From contig NC_053047.1 in NCBI RefSeq assembly GCF_003473485.1, positions 34,148,972-34,212,971 on the forward strand: a stretch of DNA of 64,000 nucleotides, given 5' to 3'. Source of the DNA: Medicago truncatula (taxonomy: Eukaryota; Streptophyta; Magnoliopsida; Fabales; Fabaceae). A program made the translations under genes and the position numbers. The notes beneath the pieces were generated by a model, which did no database searches, had not been told where the DNA came from, and saw nothing but the letters and a program-made list of their open reading frames with translations. Positions 34,397 to 46,856 of this stretch are shown in pieces. Numbering within the stretch: position 1 is the first letter of the stretch; each line of letters opens with the position of its first letter.

Positions 34397-37300
34397 ATGC
34401 AGGGCATCAAGCTTAGTGAGAGCAAGATCCTAAGGAAGATACTAAGCAGGAACTCATCAGAGACCAAGCAGGAAACTACTAGTTTGAATCAAGCATCTGA
34501 AAACTCAACAAGACAATTCTATCATCAAACCAAAAAGTATGAGATCATATAATATCATACATTCTTTTGAACAATTGTTTATGTAACTTTTTGTAATATA
34601 TTTTTATTACCTTGAAAGTAACTTTGATATGGATATTATTTTGAATTAGGATCTTTGTTGGTTCCTGGAATATTGGAGGCATTGCACCACCTCATAATTT
34701 GGACATTGAAGATTGGCTTGACACACAAAATGATTCTGCAGATATTTATGTTTTGGGGTAAAATTTTCTCTTATTACTTTACATTATTTGTAAGAATCAA
34801 CTTCATAGACACTAAATTGTTGTAAGATTGATTCCTTTGGCGATTAGATCCTATACAAGTGCTTCTGCATCTCCGACAAAATCCTAACCCTTAGATTAAT
34901 CTAATATCTCAAACAGTTAGACTAACGGTTGAGAGATCAACACACTCATCAGATCCCAATAAATCTCAACGGTTAGATTAATCTGGTGATTAAGATTTGG
35001 TTTGAGGATCAAAGAGGATCAAAGCCTATAAAGTCCCTCCTTTTCACTACAATCATTGACTAGGGATTTAGATTTGATGTAGTCACAAATCTCACCGTTT
35101 ACATAGTCAACACATCGATGACCGTAGGATTAAGATCAAATGATCCATATTTCAAGTTCAGTATTTTAGAGTTTTAAAAAAAAATCAAAATTAGTTTATT
35201 TTATACATCATCCGATCTCGATTCATCGATGTTTTGACTTCATGAATTTGTGACCACAGAAAATCCAAATGCATTGATTAGTTTAGTAGTATTTGATGTG
35301 ATAAACTTGTAGCAGGTTCCAAGAAATTGTACCTCTAAATGCAGCAAATGTATTAGGTCCTCAAAACAAGAAAATTTCCATGAAGTGGAATTCCCTCATT
35401 GGGGCAACCCTTAACAATAAAAGACCTATGAAGGTAGTTGAAGAAGACAAAAAGGCAGAACCTCAAAAGATATATCCATTGAAGGAACAAACTTGTGAAG
35501 AGGTTGAAAATGTTGATGATTTTCAATGCATCATAAGTAGGCAATTGGTAGGAATGTTCATTACTATTTGGGCAAGATGTGACCTTTATCAATCTATCAA
35601 GCACTTGAATGTCTCATCTGTTGGATGTGGAGTCCTGGGTTGCTTGGCGAACAAGGTCAGTTTCGGCATAGCATATAGAAATTAATGTTTTAAAAACTGA
35701 ATCGCCGATTAGATCGTGAATTTGGTACCGTCAACGATTTGGTTATTTGAGCAGTTCGATCGCAGTTTCATTCCGGTTCGATCATGATTTAGAAGTCTCG
35801 CAAGCTCGATTAAGTTTTTAAAACATTGAGAGAAATAGAAAGCATATTTTTTTTTAAAAAATAAGTTAAGGTTTGAGAATTTAGTTGCTAGTTTTAAAAT
35901 TTGAAAAGAATTATTAAATATTTTGTTGATCTTAAAATGCAGGGTTCAATATCAATTAGATTTTTCTTGCATGAAACAAGCTTCTGCTTTATATGCAGCC
36001 ATCTAGCTTCAGGTGGGAAAGAAGAAGACAAGAGACAAAGAAATGCTAATGCAGCTGATATTTTGTCCCAAACAAACTTCCCTGTTGGTCCTCTGCATGA
36101 TCTGCCTCAGAAAATTATTGATCATGAGTAAGATATATATTTCAATTATATGTACAACTTTAATCATGCACAATTTCATATATTGAGTTATACAAAATTA
36201 AAAGATATCATTTAGAAATTAAGGAATAAGCCACTAACTAGAAGATATGTGTTTGATTACAATTACAATGAAAACCTAACACTTCCCTTAATCCCCCTAG
36301 TTGTTGGATTTAAGATCATGGTTTCAAAGTTTTTTTGGAATAACAAATTCTTAAAAGTTGTGAGTTTTTTTTTATTTATTTAATACGACTTGCATACTAA
36401 AATAACTTGGTGAATATTTGGATTGACGGTAAGTTTGGTCAAATCACATTCTGTCGCCAAAATTTTGACAAAAGCTACACTTTAGAGTCTTAACAATTTT
36501 GCGTCATTGTGGTTTTGTTAAACTCACCGACAATTTATACATGCACTTAGACCATTATATAAGTTTGGTAAATTTCATTTCATTGAACTTCATCTGAAAT
36601 GGGTACTTGGTAAAACATGCAGCCGAGTTGTGTGGCTAGGAGACTTGAACTACAGGATAGATATGTCACATTCTGCAACACAGTCCTTGATCAAGAAAAG
36701 AGAATGGGAAACCTTATTGAAACATGATCAAGTAAGGTTTATAAGTTTTGTTTTTGCATAGCAATATTTTTAGATGTATTTGCACTTTTATTCCCTCTTA
36801 TTAGTACGATGAAGGCTCAACGGTATTATCATATCCAGATTCAACATTGTGGAAGAGAAGAAGCGGTTCTTACTGTGGACCATAGACACATAGAGTGATT
36901 TTGGTCTCTCAAGATTTTTGAACAAATTAATCTCTATTTTTAAAGTATAAGTCGGTCGCATATCCAAATACAATGTTTTAAAATAAGATTGAATCGGTCA
37001 ATTCAACCTTTAAAATGAGTAATTCACCATTTGATTTGATTTCAGTTGTATTTTAATTTGATTGAGCTGAATTACGTAGTGTTAAACTGGTTGAACCAAT
37101 TATTATTTACTTTTTATATTTATTTATTTGTAATCCGATTCAACCATGTTTAAATCTATTGAACCATTACTTGGAGGCCACACTGGTTCGATCTCTGGTC
37201 CAAATTCATTTTTTAAAAATATTTAGAGGGACTAAGGGGGAATCAATATTATTTTATTTACCACAATTGTATTCATAATTTGAAACTCTTTCCAAATTAT

Positions 37301-38261
37301 ATAGCTAAAGATGGAGCTGAAAGAGGGTCGTGTATTCCAAGGTTGGCATGAAGGATCTATAGAATTTCCACCTACATACAAATACCATCCAAATTCTGAT
37401 GATTATATAGGTTGTAATCAGCAACACATGAGCAAAAAGAGACGTTCCCCAGCATGGTAATCAACTAATCATAGTAACATATTTTCAATATATGCATTTT
37501 TTTTTTCTCAGCTTTAGTCTAACTTAGGTTTGAAGGCATCATCATTTGCCTAGCAGTAATTGTTCCTGAAATATCAAGGTTTGAGTAAAGGTTCAGAAGC
37601 TCTCCTTAAAATCTCCAACAGGTTGATCTACTTACAAAGACGCATAGCCTGTTTGGAGTCACAGTAGGAATGTGGCCTGACGAACGGTAGCTTCCAAGTG
37701 AAAGTGAATTGTCACCATAGTTTGTTACTTTTCCGAAGTATGTTTGATTCTGAGTTCTCTCTCAGCCAAAAAATCGAAGCTAAATACATGTTTTGTAACT
37801 TAAATACTTGCAAATTTTCTCATACAATTTTTTTCATGTACGAATTGGATTGTCTTCAGTATATACACCACTAACAATCCATTGAAAGCTTGAAGAAGAG
37901 CTTTTTCACCTTTACTCAAACTTGTGTTTCAGGAAGAAACAATAATCAAACATTTGTATTTTTATTTTAATCATGTCTAACTAGGGAAAAATAAAATATA
38001 TTATCCTCCACCGTGAAACCAACCAAACACACATATAATGAACAAATTCATGCTTCAAATGCTTTCTTTTCAACTATTAACACACAATGATATACTCTAA
38101 CCACAAGAAAGTACTACTGCAGGTGTGATAGAATAATATGGTTTGGAAAGGGAATGAGGCAAATTCAATACAACAGGAGTGAGTCAAAACTTTCCGATCA
38201 TAGACCAGTACAAGCAATGTTCACAGCTGATATCAAGGTGGCAGCAACGAATTATAAATGA
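34397..38261 (+). CDS. Type I inositol polyphosphate 5-phosphatase
   Basis: Hydrolyses the 5-phosphate of inositol phosphates (for example Ins(1,4,5)P3) and possibly phosphoinositides, damping signalling. Coding exons: 34397-34536, 34650-34757, 35316-35655, 35943-36127, 36623-36731, 37305-37456 and 38123-38261, 390 residues. The fold's conserved blocks are all present: VGSWNIGG (about 50-57), FQEIVPLNA (84-92), SHLASGG, the catalytic VVWLGDLNYRID (260-271), PPTYKYH, KRRSPAWCDRIIW (to 351) and SDHRPV (369-374). A likely non-coding first exon ends at about 33898 before gtaagta. The start at 34397 assumes splicing at ..ccaaag; an in-frame ATG at 34364 would add 11 residues. There is no plant-type N-terminal WD40 region, so it is the short class. 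No lesion is seen. Confidence 0.9.
35684..35827. mobile_element. Small MITE in intron 3 of the 5-phosphatase
   Basis: Inverted termini aatgttttaaaaactgaatcg-type at 35684 and its complement ending agtttttaaaacatt at 35827 pair over about 20 bp. The 144 bp body is non-coding. Confidence 0.65.
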
Positions 38262-39097
38262 TTCAAAGTACTACAAAGGCATTTCATCCAAGAGATTTTA
38301 GTTCTCATTGTATACCATTCTTGAAAGAGGTTTTAGAATCTAAGAAAGGCATGTATATGGCTGAAATCTTTGAGTGATGTGATTCTTTTGCCTTTAAGGA
38401 TAAACATTACTATTTGTGTTTTCCCGCTTCTTGTAATAGAGAATACATAGGGGAGCAGCAGAAAGAATGATTTTCTCTATTTTTTGAGAGGGTTGTTGTG
38501 ATTTATGAAACATTCCCCTCAAATTGTTACTTGGTGATGCATGTGTTTTACTCAAATGTAATAAGTTATGGTATCAGAACAAACTCATCAAAATTTAATA
38601 TCCTTTATGTAGTTAGTATTAAAATGTAAGAAGTTCTGGTATCAGAACAATAAAGAACATATTAAAAAAGTTAGTAGTAATGCTCAGAAAGTGCAGACAC
38701 CTATATGAAAGTTGTTTGGCCGAGCAAGCTAAATCAGACTTCAATGCGAATTGTTAAACACCACAAACAGAAATAAGATAGATATCAGTAGCTCCTCTGC
38801 TGTTGCAAAAGCAAAGCGTGTCGTTTCAATATCACATTGCGGAAAATCTTAACATGTCATTGGAAAAGTGAAAATATGATTTGTGTGAACATCAAGGGAT
38901 TGCGATTGTCGATAACCACAACGAGTGAAAAGTTATCTTCATCATATCTTTCATGTAACAGGAGAATGTTGTCAATCTAACCTATAACAAAATAAATACA
39001 AGTCTTCCTATTTAATAACTAATACTGGTGGTGGGGAAAATCCAGGCCAGCTTACTACTTACAACATACGATGGCTGCATGCAACAGTACTAGGTGG
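38262..39097. other. 3' region between convergent genes
   Basis: It holds the presumed 3' UTR of the 5-phosphatase, then AT-rich DNA. 'tggtatcagaac' occurs twice (about 38569 and 38637). It resembles a retrotransposon primer-binding site, but no LTR structure surrounds it. Confidence 0.5.
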
Positions 39098-42000
39098 CTA
39101 AGAAGTAGGTTCAAATGCAGCTTGTTGATGCCAAACACCGTTGAGATTAGACTGCCATAATCGGACCATTCCATCGTTACCTGTAGTAGCCAACGTCATT
39201 CCACTCATATCCCACTCCATTTGCCACACCTGAACAACATTTAATGAAACTTTAATTCAAGCATCTATATGATGTTTGAAAGAAGACAACGTGAAAAGTA
39301 GACTTGAACCAAAAAATATAGTCAAAATCATACCGCGCCTTCATGACCAGATAACACTGCAACTCTATCTACTGGAAGTCTCCCATTATGATCAGGATTC
39401 AATCCTAGTTGCCATATTCCAATTCCCTTGTGAGTTGCAACAGCTATGATCTCATAGGGTCTACAAGAAATTCATATTAGTAAGTAACAACTCATCTTTC
39501 TTTGACTACATAAGAAAATAGTGCTAGAGTTAATTACAGCCTATGCAGTGCATAACCGCATACTTCCTTGTGTTGATGTGTAATTGGTTTTACAATATGA
39601 CAAAAATTTATTTAAACAGAATTGATTTTGTAAAATAGATTTTGGCAAAAAGTGAGTTGAATATAAACTGGTTTATGTGTAGATACATTCATATAAACGT
39701 GGGTGAAACAATAAATTTGAGGGTAAAAATTAATTGATTGTAAAGCTCAAATTAGAATAAATCCTGGAGGCAAGATTAAATTTACACCCCTAGAATCCAT
39801 TTTGCCTCCACTTAACTGACACGAAATCATGTCTACACAGCAGTGCAACATTTTGATGCCGGCAGCAATGCTATATAAGGAAGTGAAACTAATAGATATG
39901 ACAGAAATGTTTCTAACTTTATGCAACTTTTACCTGCCAATATTTGGTGCCCATGCGACGGCATAAACCTGATCACCCTTGTCCTCGGGCAGTGATAATT
40001 CTGCCACGGGAAGCCATCTTTGATGAGCTTGATCAAACTCCCATACCTGCGCAAAAAACATACTATACGTCAGAGATGTGGAAATAGCCCAAACCTAGAA
40101 AGAGAAGGTTGGGGAGAACATTCTTTGGTGATTTGTTCAGACTATTTGCAAGTTCAGACTTAAACATAGATGGCGAGACGATAGCCATACCAAGGAAATT
40201 TAAGATATGCGGCTCAAATAAAATTGAAATAAACAGTGTTATCAATCACAGATCGCAGAAAATAGCGATTTGTTCGGGACTCTGCTACACTATAGTGCTA
40301 TAATGCTGCTATTGTTGTTATGAAACAACACTTTGTACTAAATAGCATATTATGGAACAATAGCGATTTGTTTAAATTCCCCTACGACGAAGGCACTATT
40401 TGACAACACTGGAAATAACAGAGACAAAATTCGGACTAGGGTTTACCTTGGAAGAATTAAGCTCGGGTGTATTTGAGTTGAAACCTACAAGGAAGCAGGA
40501 TTCCTGGCTTCCACCCTTCTGTGGATTCAAGGTTATGGACGCAGAGAGACACAAAGCCTTTCCAAATGAAGATACTGATTCAATAACATTTTGAAATTCA
40601 GCCTAACAGAAAGAAAAGTAATAATATGTTAGTTTATTGTAAGAAGAACATTAAGTATCACATTTCATGAATTGGAGAGAGAAGGTAGAAGAAGCCAGTT
40701 TCACCTGAAGCTGCCAGTTTGTCAGTTCCAAAGGATCCAAGAGTTCAAAAACTCGCATATGACCATCTGAATATGCAGCAACCTATGGTGTTCATAAAAA
40801 TGTAAACCAGTGTAAATCAATAGTATTTACTTTCAAGCATTCTTACAGGATTTAATGTGAAAAGTATGGCACATAGATGTAAAATGTTACGATCAATCAA
40901 ATATATGTTATTACTAATGGTCATTGGCTACATTTGAAATTTGTTTTTTTTTTTTAAATAAAAACTTAAAAAACTAACCATTTTCAAACGAGTCGAAGAG
41001 ATTCCAAATTGAACATCAAGGACTTTGCTCGCACTGCTTCCTAAGGTTTTGCGAACTTTCCACTGAAGAGGCTGTGAATCTATTTAAACAAATTTAAAAT
41101 TTAGGTTTTCAGCATTGACGGAATAAAATTTATGAAAAGCTGAGAGCTTTTTAACTGAAATGTTAATGAAGAAAATGTGACACAAGACAAGTAAATGAAG
41201 AAACCGAATCAATGATACCTTCCACAATCTCTTCCAACAATGAGACAATTCCATCAGCGGAAACACATGCAACTGCATCACCATACTCTGGTGGAAACCA
41301 AACTATCTTCACAATGTTTCCTTCATGAACCTTGACAGTTTAAGAAGAAAAAAATATAAATGTAAAAATCACTGAGAGAAGCACAAGAGCTGAGCAACTT
41401 AGGCACTGTTTGGATAAACAGTTTAATTAAGCGCTTACAGAATAATCCTATATCATATAAGACCTGTTTGATACAGCTCTTTCTTAAAAATAAAAAAAGA
41501 AAAAAAAAAAAAAAAAACACTCAAAAAAAATATGCTCACTTTAGAAAGTTTTCATCTCTTTGTTAAGGCTTTTTGAAAAGATGATAAACTGAAAGAAATA
41601 AATCTAAAAGGTGCTTCAAATGAGAAGTTGCTTTTAGAAGCATTTCATGAAAATCATTTCTGTGAAGTGTTTTTTTTTTTTAAAAGAAGTGATTTTCACT
41701 ACGGTAGACAAACACGAAACAGCTTCTGCTTTTCCTAAAAATATCTTATGAATAATTTCTAAATAATTATTGAATATCAATAGATAAGCTCAAATAAGTT
41801 CATCCAAGCATGAGCTGAGCAGCTCAAATAAAGACTTAGGCATTGCTTTGAATCTTGATAGACAATTTAAGTAAACACTTATAGCATAAACACTTATCAT
41901 ATGAGTCGTTAGGTGAGCTATTTTTATAACAAAACATAAAATAAAGACCGTGTATGGATAAACAGCTTATTTGCAGCTTAGCACAAACATTTATCATGAT

Positions 42001-42357
42001 AATTCCTCAGTATATCAACTGTTTCTATAGCATAAGATAAAAAAAAAAAGTTAAATTGTTTCCGTATATGTTATAAATTGTTTTCATAAACTATCTTGAA
42101 GAACTTATGAAAATAAGCTGAAAACTGTTTATTATCATGAAAATAAAAAAAATAAAAAAAAATAGAATTGAATTGAATATGAAAGTGACCTTAGATTTGA
42201 AAGAAGAGCGAAGAGAGTTAGAAGAAGAAGAAGGAGGATCCTTAAAATCGAATATTTGAAAAGTGGCATCAGTGGAACCAGTAGCGAGTCTCGTAGAAGA
42301 GTAATTCCATGATGAACAAGTTGTGCCGTTATCAAGACTCAACAATTCCTTCGCCAT
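39098..42357 (-). CDS. SEH1: Nucleoporin SEH1 (WD40 protein)
   Basis: WD40 subunit of the nuclear pore Nup107-160 (Y) complex, also part of SEA/GATOR-type complexes in other eukaryotes. Exons on the minus strand: 42190-42357, 41219-41330, 40979-41079, 40705-40782, 40447-40602, 39934-40046, 39334-39460 and 39098-39229, 328 residues, close to Arabidopsis SEH1 as I recall it. It starts MAKELLSLDNGTTCSSWN. Recognisable SEH1 segments are IVKIVWFPPEYGDAVACVS, VAAYSDGHMRVFELLDPLEL, YAVAWAPNIGRPYEIIAVAT, LSGHEGAVWQMEWDMSGMTL and GNDGMVRLWQSNLNG, which supply the WD-type blades. All joins keep frame. The introns hold MITE remains and homopolymers (41490-41520). An intact housekeeping gene. Confidence 0.93.
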
Positions 42358-42616
42358 AGTTAAGAAGTTAAGAACAAATTTCAAATCAAGTTATTGGTTG
42401 CAACACATTTATGACAAAATTAGAGTGGTGGTTGAAGAGGGTTCGCACTTCGCAGGTTGGAGGCTGAACGGTGCAGATTTTGAAAAGGGGTTTTGGGTTT
42501 GAACGAACACTTGAACTCAGTTAGGATTTTTTGTTAGAGTTTTTTTCTAACAAATGGGTCAACCCGGCCCGAGAATATTTTATTGGAGTTTCCTTTTACA
42601 TTTTTTATATATATAT

Positions 42617-42722
42617 GTTGGTTAGAGCTCACACATTTTAAACGAAGAGAAGTGGAGTGCCCGGAATTCGTACCCCTACCCCATATAATATGTAATATCC
42701 TACCAACTGAACTAAATTCAAG
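42617..42722 (-). repeat. Degraded tRNA-derived SINE
   Basis: The minus strand shows decayed A box (agttggtagg) and B box (ggtacgaat) versions of the family at 20523-20660. It is the most diverged of the three copies. Confidence 0.5.
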
Positions 42723-44636
42723 GAAATATATATTTTTTTAATTAAATAAATCATCCAATAAATATTTATAATTTCGTTTTTAGTCTCTGAAAAAATTGCT
42801 CTTTTTAATTGGTAACATTTTTCTTTAGCATTTTAAGGATAAAAAAATGTTCAGGGTGATATTTACAGGGATTAAAAATATTAATGGAAAATTTTACATG
42901 AATTAAAAAGTATGATTTTGTTGGAACTAAGAACAAAATTTTAATAATTCTTTTATCATACTATGGATTCTTGAAAATAACTTTTTATGAATTTATCTAT
43001 TAAGACCGTTTGTTTTGTCCTGATTTTACCAATTTGAAGTGTTTTTCTCGATCTAGATTGGTAAATCTTAAGAGGAGTAATTTAAGTTCGATTAATATGT
43101 GAAAGTGTCTTAGAAAATATAAGTTAAAAGTGTGTTGACCACACTCCACTATAGAGTAAGTCATACTTATTATAGATAAGTGATCAAATATCTCAAGGCA
43201 TAATCATGATTGAAATCATTATAGAGAAAGTCAAACAACTCTTGTAGAAACAATAGCAGTATTTTAAGTCTTTTAAGCAAAAATATGTGTTTTTGGGAAA
43301 ATCCAAATGATTAATTACATAAATAGTATAATTCAAGTTATCTAGAGCGATGTACTATATCAAAAAGCTCAATATCAAAAGACCCACACTCTTCAACATC
43401 CCAAGCTTCTTACAATTATTGACTTTGGTACTGAACTTACACACTGCCTCAATAACTTGTGAGGAAAGTCACAATTTACAAGTTAAAACCATGACTTCCA
43501 ATTCACAATGTTAGGAAAGCAGATGTTCCTCAAATGTAGTTCTCTGTTACAAACAATATAAATGCTCAAAATTGGCATAGCTGCTGAAACTATACTTGAT
43601 GCTAGTTATACCAAAACGAAAATGAGAGCAATAAGATAACATCAGAAGACGATTTTTGCTTCTTCCATTTGTAACTTGTAAACAGCTTCCAAAAATCTCG
43701 TGATTGGTTGTCTAAGTTTCCACAGCGGATAGATAGTCTGTAAATTCTTCAAGTCTGCAAATCAAATTGAGAATAATGAAGTAAGATGCAAAAAATATTG
43801 CGAAAAATTCTGTTGATTCACAATTTGACAGCAAGACAGACATAGACAACTAACTGGCTAAAGTCAACTGCTTAATGTCGAATGTGTTATGTTATGTGTG
43901 GACATCAGGAAGAAATTCCAGAGAAAGCAATGACTAGGTTGCAAACAAAATAAGCTTCTAGAAACACCCCTAGTATAGGAACAAAACAAAATGCAAAGGG
44001 AATCATAAAATTATTCCAATGAAGTTCAAACTTAAACCATACAATCATGACAATAGCATATGAACATAAAATTGGGATCACATACTTCTGGTACGATGAA
44101 TGCATTGCTGATTTTGTTCTTGTTCTGATAAGTTTAAACTCTCGTCATCAATTTCTGTCAAGTTAAGAATTTAACATCTTGGATCGAACAAACGGTGGCA
44201 CATTCTTGACCAGACACCACCAACCCAATCATTACAATATTATGAACATCTCTTTCACTCCAAAACACTTGCCATTTCTGTAGGAATTGAGACATTGAGG
44301 AAAGAAACTAAATGGCCCTTGTCAGCATATATGCTGCCTTGACAAGTTTTTAATAGCTTTCTTCTTGGTGAGTACCTGCAAAAATGGACCTAATTAATTT
44401 TTTGTTCAATAACTACAATCAGGAATTTGGGCCAAAAGCTGAAATGATGGATTTTCACCTTTCCTCAATGCATTTCAGCTTCTTCCCTCTAATAAGGGCA
44501 TTGTTGCTCAAACTGCTTGGAAAGAGCATATTTCGTGGTAGTAAAAGACGTAAACATTAGATAACTTGAAAAAGAATAGGGCAAAGATAAAATAAACATT
44601 GTCAATTTCTACTGGCTTGTTGGGCTATTAATTATT
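42723..44636. other. Intergenic, nothing recognised
   Basis: AT-rich, no coding exon supported. The part nearest the PPR gene could hold distal 3' UTR exons of that gene, but no exon can be fixed from sequence alone. Confidence 0.4.
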
Positions 44637-44817
44637 GAATTATGCTAGCAACACACTCTTATTAACATACACGCTCTCTAATTGGTTGAAAATCAAATGA
44701 GACCCGCTAAATCTATGTGGGGCCAACATGATTTAGTGGGACCCATTTAAATTTCAATCAATTAGAGAGTGTGTGTTGAAAAGAGCTGTGTTAGAGAGTG
44801 TGTTGTTACCACTCCTC
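44637..44817. mobile_element. Small MITE with perfect 9 bp duplication
   Basis: Inverted repeats around gcaacacactc and its complement gagtgtgttgttacc, and around ctctctaattggttgaaa and tttcaatcaattagagag, give nearly full pairing. ttaattatt flanks both ends (44628-44636 and 44818-44826). 181 bp, non-coding. Confidence 0.8.
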
Positions 44818-44826
44818 TTAATTATT

Positions 44827-46304
44827 TATTCGACCAAATAACAAAAGGTTACTTGCATCCTATTCATATAGCAGAAACACTAATCGTGGGTCTGTTAGTA
44901 ATACAGTGGAAATGAATAAGGATCAAAGTTGTGTCAAGGTTAAAAATATTAACGGCAAACATTAACAAAAAGTCAAAAACACACTTCAACAATATAAAGG
45001 TCATTGCAGTCCAACTTTTCTGACAGACGGAAAAGAAGCATTTGCCAAACATTCTAACTAGTTCAACATTAACCACTATATTTGAAATCAAAACAAAAGT
45101 AATTGGACCTCATTGTATCTTCTTACATTACCTCTAGAGACCAATTCATGAATAAGTTTCTCTACTTAATATTCTTATTTTGTTTTCAGAAGAGCTAGAA
45201 TTACTTTCTTGAAATTTTTTAGCATTTCAGAAGCAGACATTTTACAACCTTTTAAAGCATGGCCATTGCTTCATTGGTCGTGGTGTCATATCTTGACGGT
45301 CAGGGATTTATAAAAACCTAGTTCCTTTGGAACACAACAAACACAATGACAAATCCATTGAACAATTGTTACTGTCATTATACTGACATATATTGGTTAA
45401 AAATTGCAATTATTTAGCTCAACCATTTAATATTTCTTAAAATGTCCTGGGTCTCTTTTCTCGATTGAATGGTGGATACACTACTATAGATTGCCCATAA
45501 GTGTAAAGTGAGACCCAGATCTTCGTAAGCAAGTATATGAGCACAGTAAGATGAAGCTGAAATCAATCTTAAACTTTGATTTGCATTATATCACTACAGA
45601 AAAAGGAAATAGCAGCCATGGGGAGCTGATACTGATAGCTCATGTAACATGGTATTTACGTATGCTACTAAGCTTAATATCATAGATACAGTCCCTGCCT
45701 TTCCCTCTTCCCTGATCTATAAGGCCCATTACATAATAAAAGGAAAAGGATACAATAGTTTTAATACTATGTATTTTGAATTCTAAAGTAAGAACCAAAA
45801 AGTACCTTTCATCCGAAAAAAATTGCATATGCTGCACTAGTACTTCGTTCCTGGCAGTCCGTTGCACGAAGGTGATAATCATAAAGGCCGAACTGGGTGA
45901 ATAGCCAGACAGTGCATATACATCATTTCCATTGTTGCTTTTCTGCATTTGTCAAACAGATAATTATAAATATGAAGCTATTATAAAAGGTTAAGCAGTG
46001 TCAAAAGAAATGACGATCTGAAATTAGATGTAGTATGTCGAACCCCAAGCATGTGTTGACTAACTGATGTCTGCAGAGATCCTGCGTAAGATGCGAACTC
46101 CTTCAGAAAACTTTCATCATTTCAATAATGGAAGACTTTAACAGCTCAAATAGATAACAAAATATTAAGTTTTGCCTTGTGTTCAATTTGTGCTGCATTC
46201 TTCACAGTTATCTAGATCTGGAAAAGTCACCTACATTCAATAACAGGTTGCTGTCAGAATTGAACACAGCAAAAAAGCAGGATGCTTGAATCATACCAGA
46301 AAGA

Positions 46305-46335
<31 letters not shown>

Positions 46336-46856
46336 TTATAGAGCCAAATTAATAATAAAAAAATGATTTGAGAAAGTAGGAAGGACGCAGTGGCAAGGCA
46401 TATAGCATGTAGCTTAAACATAATATAAAAAACAGTCATTGGATCCTATCAAGAAATGTATAGTTTTGTTACAAAAGATAAATCAAATGCAAGGGAGGGA
46501 CTTATAATTTCAATCTACAATTGACGAAGTGCGCAATTTTCCTATCAAAATGGTTCATTTCAAAAAAATGGTTGCAGGTCTTTAAGTTACATTACATTTA
46601 AGGCCAAACTTGATGGTGCCAAACTTTATGTGCAGAGATGGACCACTCATTTGACATCAACTATAACTGGAATAAACTTATGTGTCCCTACATGTTTGTT
46701 AACTGCATTAAGCATGTATGAAAAATCTCAGTACGGTATTTAGTATGACAAGTTGACAACATCCTTCAATCAGAAGATGCATAGAAAATCATGTGCACTT
46801 TATATTCCAACTTCATACATAAAATCAGTAAGTACTTACAATAACAAATTCCTCTG
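44827..46856. other. Downstream region of the PPR gene, possible spliced 3' UTR
   Basis: No protein-coding exon recognised. A strong splice donor (gtaagtac, complement of 46832-46839) lies about 18 nt after the PPR stop. This implies that the 3' UTR continues through at least one intron into this region. A 30-base A run (46302-46331) is present. Confidence 0.4.

Noticed and set aside
38565-38650. Two TGGTATCAGA primer-binding-site-like sequences
   Set aside because: No LTR end (TG..CA with paired copy) adjoins them, and they lie in the 3' region of the 5-phosphatase gene.
45640-45948. 102-codon minus-strand frame
   Set aside because: No family resemblance; lies in the presumed 3' region of the PPR gene.
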